DNA of 39,278 bases from Fidelibacterota bacterium (GTDB lineage Bacteria; Fidelibacterota; UBA8477; JABMPR01). The position numbers and the translations under genes were made by a program. The DNA lies in NCBI GenBank assembly GCA_016844955.1, contig JAERTH010000015.1:1-39278 (forward strand), read 5' to 3'. Shown piece by piece: positions 36,750-39,278 of this stretch (position 1 is the stretch's first letter; every line of letters begins with the position of its first letter). The notes beneath the pieces are model-generated. The model was not told the origin of the DNA, searched no databases, and was given only the letters and a program-made list of their open reading frames with translations.

Positions 36750-36783
36750 TAGAATTGGGGCCTTTTTTTATATGTGAAGACAG

Positions 36784-37800
36784 TTACTTCAGCTTTACAT
36801 ATTCTCCAGGAATATCAGTTGGAAAACTTAAATCCTCATCGTGGCATTCTACACAGGATGGGGTTATGTCGTAGCGGTCGTCTGTATGACATTCATAACA
36901 ATCAATTTCTTCATGTCCATCAGTCAACTGCAATCCAGTAACAACATGGTCAAATTCGTCAAGCTCGAAATTTGAGTGACATTCTGTACAGGTTGGGTCA
37001 AGAGCAACAATTGGATCTGAACCCGTGTGGCACTTTTCACAGCTTAAGGGTTTATGGAAATCCTTAAGGATCCAGCCGGTGTTGGCGTGTGTGAATCCAT
37101 TCGATGGAGTATCACGATGGCATGCTTCACAGCCAGTTTCACTATTGGTATCATGACAGTCACTACAGGGGTTATGGTGGACTGGTAAGGTCGAAACTTG
37201 TCCAGCAGGGGGTGTCTGATAGTCGTGACAGGTGGAACAATCTGTTTGTCGATGACAATGTTCGCATTTGTACCTGTACAGGTCAACGTGCTCTTTATGC
37301 TGGAAAGCAACCGGCTTTTGCTTGCTTTCAGGGTTGACAAAATGAAACAGATCAGGAACAATAATCTCTTCATGCTTGTGAGCAAGTATGTCTGTACCAT
37401 CCAGTTTTTTTCTAAGATTAAAACGCATCTTTTTCTGAATATGGCAAGTCTCACATACATTGTCTGAGGTCCAGTCCTGGTGACAATTCAAACAATTACG
37501 ATGATAGGCACCATTAATAGTAGGCATGGATAGGGAGGCATTCTCTTCATCGGAAACATGACATTCGGCACAGGGTTGATAGATCCCCTCTGATCCATGA
37601 TGGTGACAGGTGTTGCAACCAGCCCCCATGTTGGTCATTTCAGCATGTAATTTGTGGTCAAAATCCACTGGTTCGAAAATATTCTCTAACAATCCAATCT
37701 GGATTTTGTCTGGAATATTGACGTCGCCCTGGCTTTCGGTTTGACCAAAGCTGATGCTTGCGCTCACAACAATGAGGAGCGATGTCAGAAAAATTCTCAT
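36784..37800 (-). CDS. Dodecaheme periplasmic cytochrome c (class III-like)
   Basis: 338 residues with a signal peptide (IFLTSLLIVVSASISFGQ) and twelve CxxCH sites (CNTCH, CAECH, CLNCH, CETCH, CEHCH, CSTCH, CSDCH, CEACH, CEKCH, CTECH, CYECH, CVECH). The leading FDHKLHAEM before CNTCHHH and later FQHKEHVDLY before CEHCH are typical of c3/c7-type modules, where upstream histidines are distal heme ligands. It probably shuttles electrons between the CbcL-like protein encoded 34 bp downstream and periplasmic or outer-membrane acceptors. Confidence 0.88.
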   Translation of the reverse strand: MRIFLTSLLIVVSASISFGQTESQGDVNIPDKIQIGLLENIFEPVDFDHKLHAEMTNMGAGCNTCHHHGSEGIYQPCAECHVSDEENASLSMPTINGAYHRNCLNCHQDWTSDNVCETCHIQKKMRFNLRKKLDGTDILAHKHEEIIVPDLFHFVNPESKQKPVAFQHKEHVDLYRYKCEHCHRQTDCSTCHDYQTPPAGQVSTLPVHHNPCSDCHDTNSETGCEACHRDTPSNGFTHANTGWILKDFHKPLSCEKCHTGSDPIVALDPTCTECHSNFELDEFDHVVTGLQLTDGHEEIDCYECHTDDRYDITPSCVECHDEDLSFPTDIPGEYVKLK

Positions 37801-37813
37801 AGTATTCCCAGAC

Positions 37814-38383
37814 TTATTTTTCTGGAGCAGGATGTGCGACTTCCTTCACGCGAACTGCATAGTCAAATGGTTTGTATGTGGGAGAGTCAGAGTTGTGACA
37901 TGTTGTACATGTTTTCTCGTTGATATTGGTAAGACCGAGGGTTTCGCCTTTGACAGTACCGTCTGCAATAGCAATCATCTTCTTTTTGGACTTGTAAAGA
38001 CTGCCAGCGCCATGGCATGATTCGCAACCCACAGCTTCAAGGGCTGCATTCTTCTTAACTGCCTTTTTGTTTAATGGATCAACCTCTAGCTGATATCCAG
38101 AAGCAGAGCCCCAGCCAGTAACGTGACATACCAGACATTCAGGAGCCTTTTCGGGAGCTACTTTAATGCCCATTTTTTTGGCGATAGCCTTGGAGGCGTC
38201 AGTTTTTAAAGTTTCCAAAGAACCAGCATGTGGACCATTGGCCCACTTGCTGTATTGGGCGCCAACCTCAGCTTTGCTGTGGCAAATTTTACATTTTTTG
38301 GATCCGACATACTCAGGTTTTGCTTCTTGTCCGATTACGAGGATAGAAGCGAGTGACAATAGCAGGAGGATTAACTTTTTCAT
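37814..38383 (-). CDS. Tetraheme cytochrome c554-family protein
   Basis: 189 residues with a signal peptide (LILLLLSLASILVIGQ) and four CxxCH motifs (CKICH ~31, CLVCH ~83, CESCH ~118, CTTCH ~156). The pattern YVGSKKCKICH, a KWANGPHAGS histidine segment, CESCHGAGS and a final CTTCHN is characteristic of the cytochrome c554/c-prime family. Lysine-rich and soluble, it is the first gene of the minus-strand operon; AAAGGA lies about 8 nt before ATG. It probably acts as a small periplasmic electron carrier or terminal reductase module. Confidence 0.9.
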   Translation of the reverse strand: MKKLILLLLSLASILVIGQEAKPEYVGSKKCKICHSKAEVGAQYSKWANGPHAGSLETLKTDASKAIAKKMGIKVAPEKAPECLVCHVTGWGSASGYQLEVDPLNKKAVKKNAALEAVGCESCHGAGSLYKSKKKMIAIADGTVKGETLGLTNINEKTCTTCHNSDSPTYKPFDYAVRVKEVAHPAPEK

Positions 38384-38797
38384 AGCAAAGTCCTTTCAGT
38401 AAACCAAGTTTATAGTTTTTAATAAGTTATCGAATTGTGGTTGAGCAGGTCGCATCTTTTCTCCAGCCTCAATTACATGATTAAACGCAAACTTAATTAT
38501 AACAAATAATGTGCCAATATGCATATATACTAAAGCAACTGATACTCATGTAAGGGTATTGAGTCTGAGCATAATATAGCCTGAAATATTAATAACTTAG
38601 AGTGTTTTATTGTTTGCATAAACCAATAAATGTTAATGTGATAGGTTCAGTAATCTGCCTCTATTTTGCCCTGTTTTTTGACAAAATAATTCAAAAAAGA
38701 AAAATTATTAGCACAGTTATTGCTTTAAGGCATGTATATGAATTTGGGTTTATCAGGAAATTAATTCAATAACTAAGAAAATATTTAGAGGATAAGT
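38384..38797. other. AT-rich divergent intergenic region (414 bp)
   Basis: No gene is visible. It must contain the promoters of the leftward cytochrome operon and the rightward NifX-like gene. Seen: a perfect minus-strand TATAAT (38496-38501) about 115 bp before the c554 gene but without a good -35; the palindrome ATATGCATAT (38517-38526); and, rightward, TTGACA at 38678-38683 followed by an AT-rich stretch, a possible -35 for the gene at 38798. Confidence 0.6.
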
Positions 38798-39187
38798 ATG
38801 AAAATTGGTATTGCTTCAAATGATCAAACAACAATCGCCCAGCATTTTGGGCGAACCGAGGGTTTTGTCATCGCTGAGATTAAGAATGGTGAAATCGTTT
38901 CAAGAGATTACCGCCCCAATACATTTTCCATGCACAAGCTGGGGGGACATACCCATGGAAAACACGGAGGACAAAAAGAACATGGACATTCTCACTCAGC
39001 TATTCTTGAAGCGTTGGCTGATTGTGATGTTGTTTTGGCCAGAGGAATGGGGCGTCGCATATATGATGACCTAAGGGGAGCCAATATTGAATCCTACATC
39101 ACCACTCAATCCCAGGTGCTAGAGGCTATTGATGCGTATATTGCTGGCGATTTGGATGACAATCCAGATAAGGGCTGTGTTCACTAA
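38798..39187 (+). CDS. NifB/NifX-family (dinitrogenase iron-molybdenum cofactor biosynthesis) protein with a His-rich insert
   Basis: 129 residues. It begins MKIGIASNDQTTIAQHFGRTEGF, the standard opening of the NifX/NifB C-terminal (Nitro_FeMo-Co) fold, which binds Fe-S or FeMo-cofactor precursors. A loop at ~49-66 is rich in His and Gly (GGHTHGKHGG, HGHSHS), suggesting metal binding. The C-terminal part (DVVLARGMGRRIYDDL) is typical. No nif genes are nearby, so a general Fe-S or metal carrier role is more likely than nitrogen fixation. GAGG lies about 8 nt before the ATG. Confidence 0.9.
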   Translation: MKIGIASNDQTTIAQHFGRTEGFVIAEIKNGEIVSRDYRPNTFSMHKLGGHTHGKHGGQKEHGHSHSAILEALADCDVVLARGMGRRIYDDLRGANIESYITTQSQVLEAIDAYIAGDLDDNPDKGCVH

Positions 39188-39213
39188 AATGTGCTTATGC
39201 AGGGGGGAATGTA

Positions 39214-39278
39214 ATGTCTGATCTCAATGAGCTATCCCGGGAACAGCTAATCGGAATGCTGGATGATTTCGCCAAGAA
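39214..39278 (+). CDS. Start of an unidentified protein, possibly DUF6125 family (cut by window edge)
   Basis: ATG 39214 is preceded by AGGGGGG (39201-39207) at 6 nt. The visible 21 residues, beginning MSDLNELSREQLIGMLDDF, run off the window. The opening resembles, from memory, that of DUF6125 proteins, but too little is present to decide. It lies 26 bp after the NifX-like gene, probably in the same transcript. Confidence 0.5.
   Translation, partial: MSDLNELSREQLIGMLDDFAK

Noticed and set aside
38678..38706. FNR-type operator
   Set aside because: TTGAC...TTCAA resembles an FNR half-site pair, but spacing and second half-site differ from TTGAT-N4-ATCAA.

Overview
The window looks like a bacterial chromosome fragment from a Gram-negative, probably FCB-type lineage (Marinimicrobia, Calditrichota or a relative; low confidence on the phylum). 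The reasons are a TonB-dependent receptor with a carboxypeptidase-regulatory-like N-domain, very large periplasmic-propeller (Reg_prop/Y_Y_Y) sensor kinases, lipoproteins, an outer-membrane beta-barrel, and a very large set of multiheme c-type cytochromes implying anaerobic or extracellular respiration.

Layout. (1) 1-309: the edge of an IS3-family insertion sequence and a 17-copy 7-bp tandem repeat. (2) 310-10228, minus strand: two paralogous propeller-PAS-HisKA_2 sensor kinases flank a TonB-dependent receptor that carries the CxxxM and HxM copper ligands of the OprC family. (3) 10367-17152, minus strand: the conserved yceD-rpmF-plsX-fabH-fabD-fabG-acpP-fabF-rnc cluster (ribosomal protein L32, fatty-acid initiation and elongation, RNase III). 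(4) 17221-19991, minus strand: mpg, a VanX/DdpX-type dipeptidase and a secreted Xaa-Pro aminopeptidase. (5) 20354-34004, plus strand: a MerR-type regulator followed by an operon of multiheme cytochromes, a tandem-rhodanese lipoprotein, a cytochrome b, two beta-propeller proteins and an outer-membrane barrel. Five ATGA start/stop overlaps link consecutive genes. (6) 34005-34832: intergenic DNA with two convergent terminators and REP-like palindromes. (7) 34833-38383, minus strand: a c554-like tetraheme cytochrome, a dodecaheme cytochrome and a CbcL-like cytochrome c/b fusion. (8) 38798-39278, plus strand: a NifX/NifB-type protein and the start of another gene.

The centrepiece is region 5. Its first cytochrome gene is interrupted by one in-frame TGA at 21016-21018. 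The 5' part carries the signal sequence and first heme motif. The 3' part carries eleven more heme motifs but no export signal, in the same frame with open codons between. Immediately downstream is a hairpin whose loop begins with G, 17 nt after the TGA, which fits the bacterial SECIS rule. I read the gene as one 517-residue selenoprotein, a multiheme cytochrome resembling ExtKL of the Geobacter selenite/tellurite reduction (ext) operon. The adjacent rhodanese lipoprotein resembles ExtH, and the barrel, b-type cytochrome and accessory cytochromes also fit an ext-type electron conduit.

In the inferred pathway, quinol electrons enter at the cytochrome b subunits (25236 and 34833), cross the periplasm through the multihemes, and reach the barrel/cytochrome/lipoprotein conduit at the outer membrane. 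I counted about 88 heme-attachment motifs in nine proteins between 20815 and 38383, including several non-canonical CX3CH, CX4CH and CX5CH sites.
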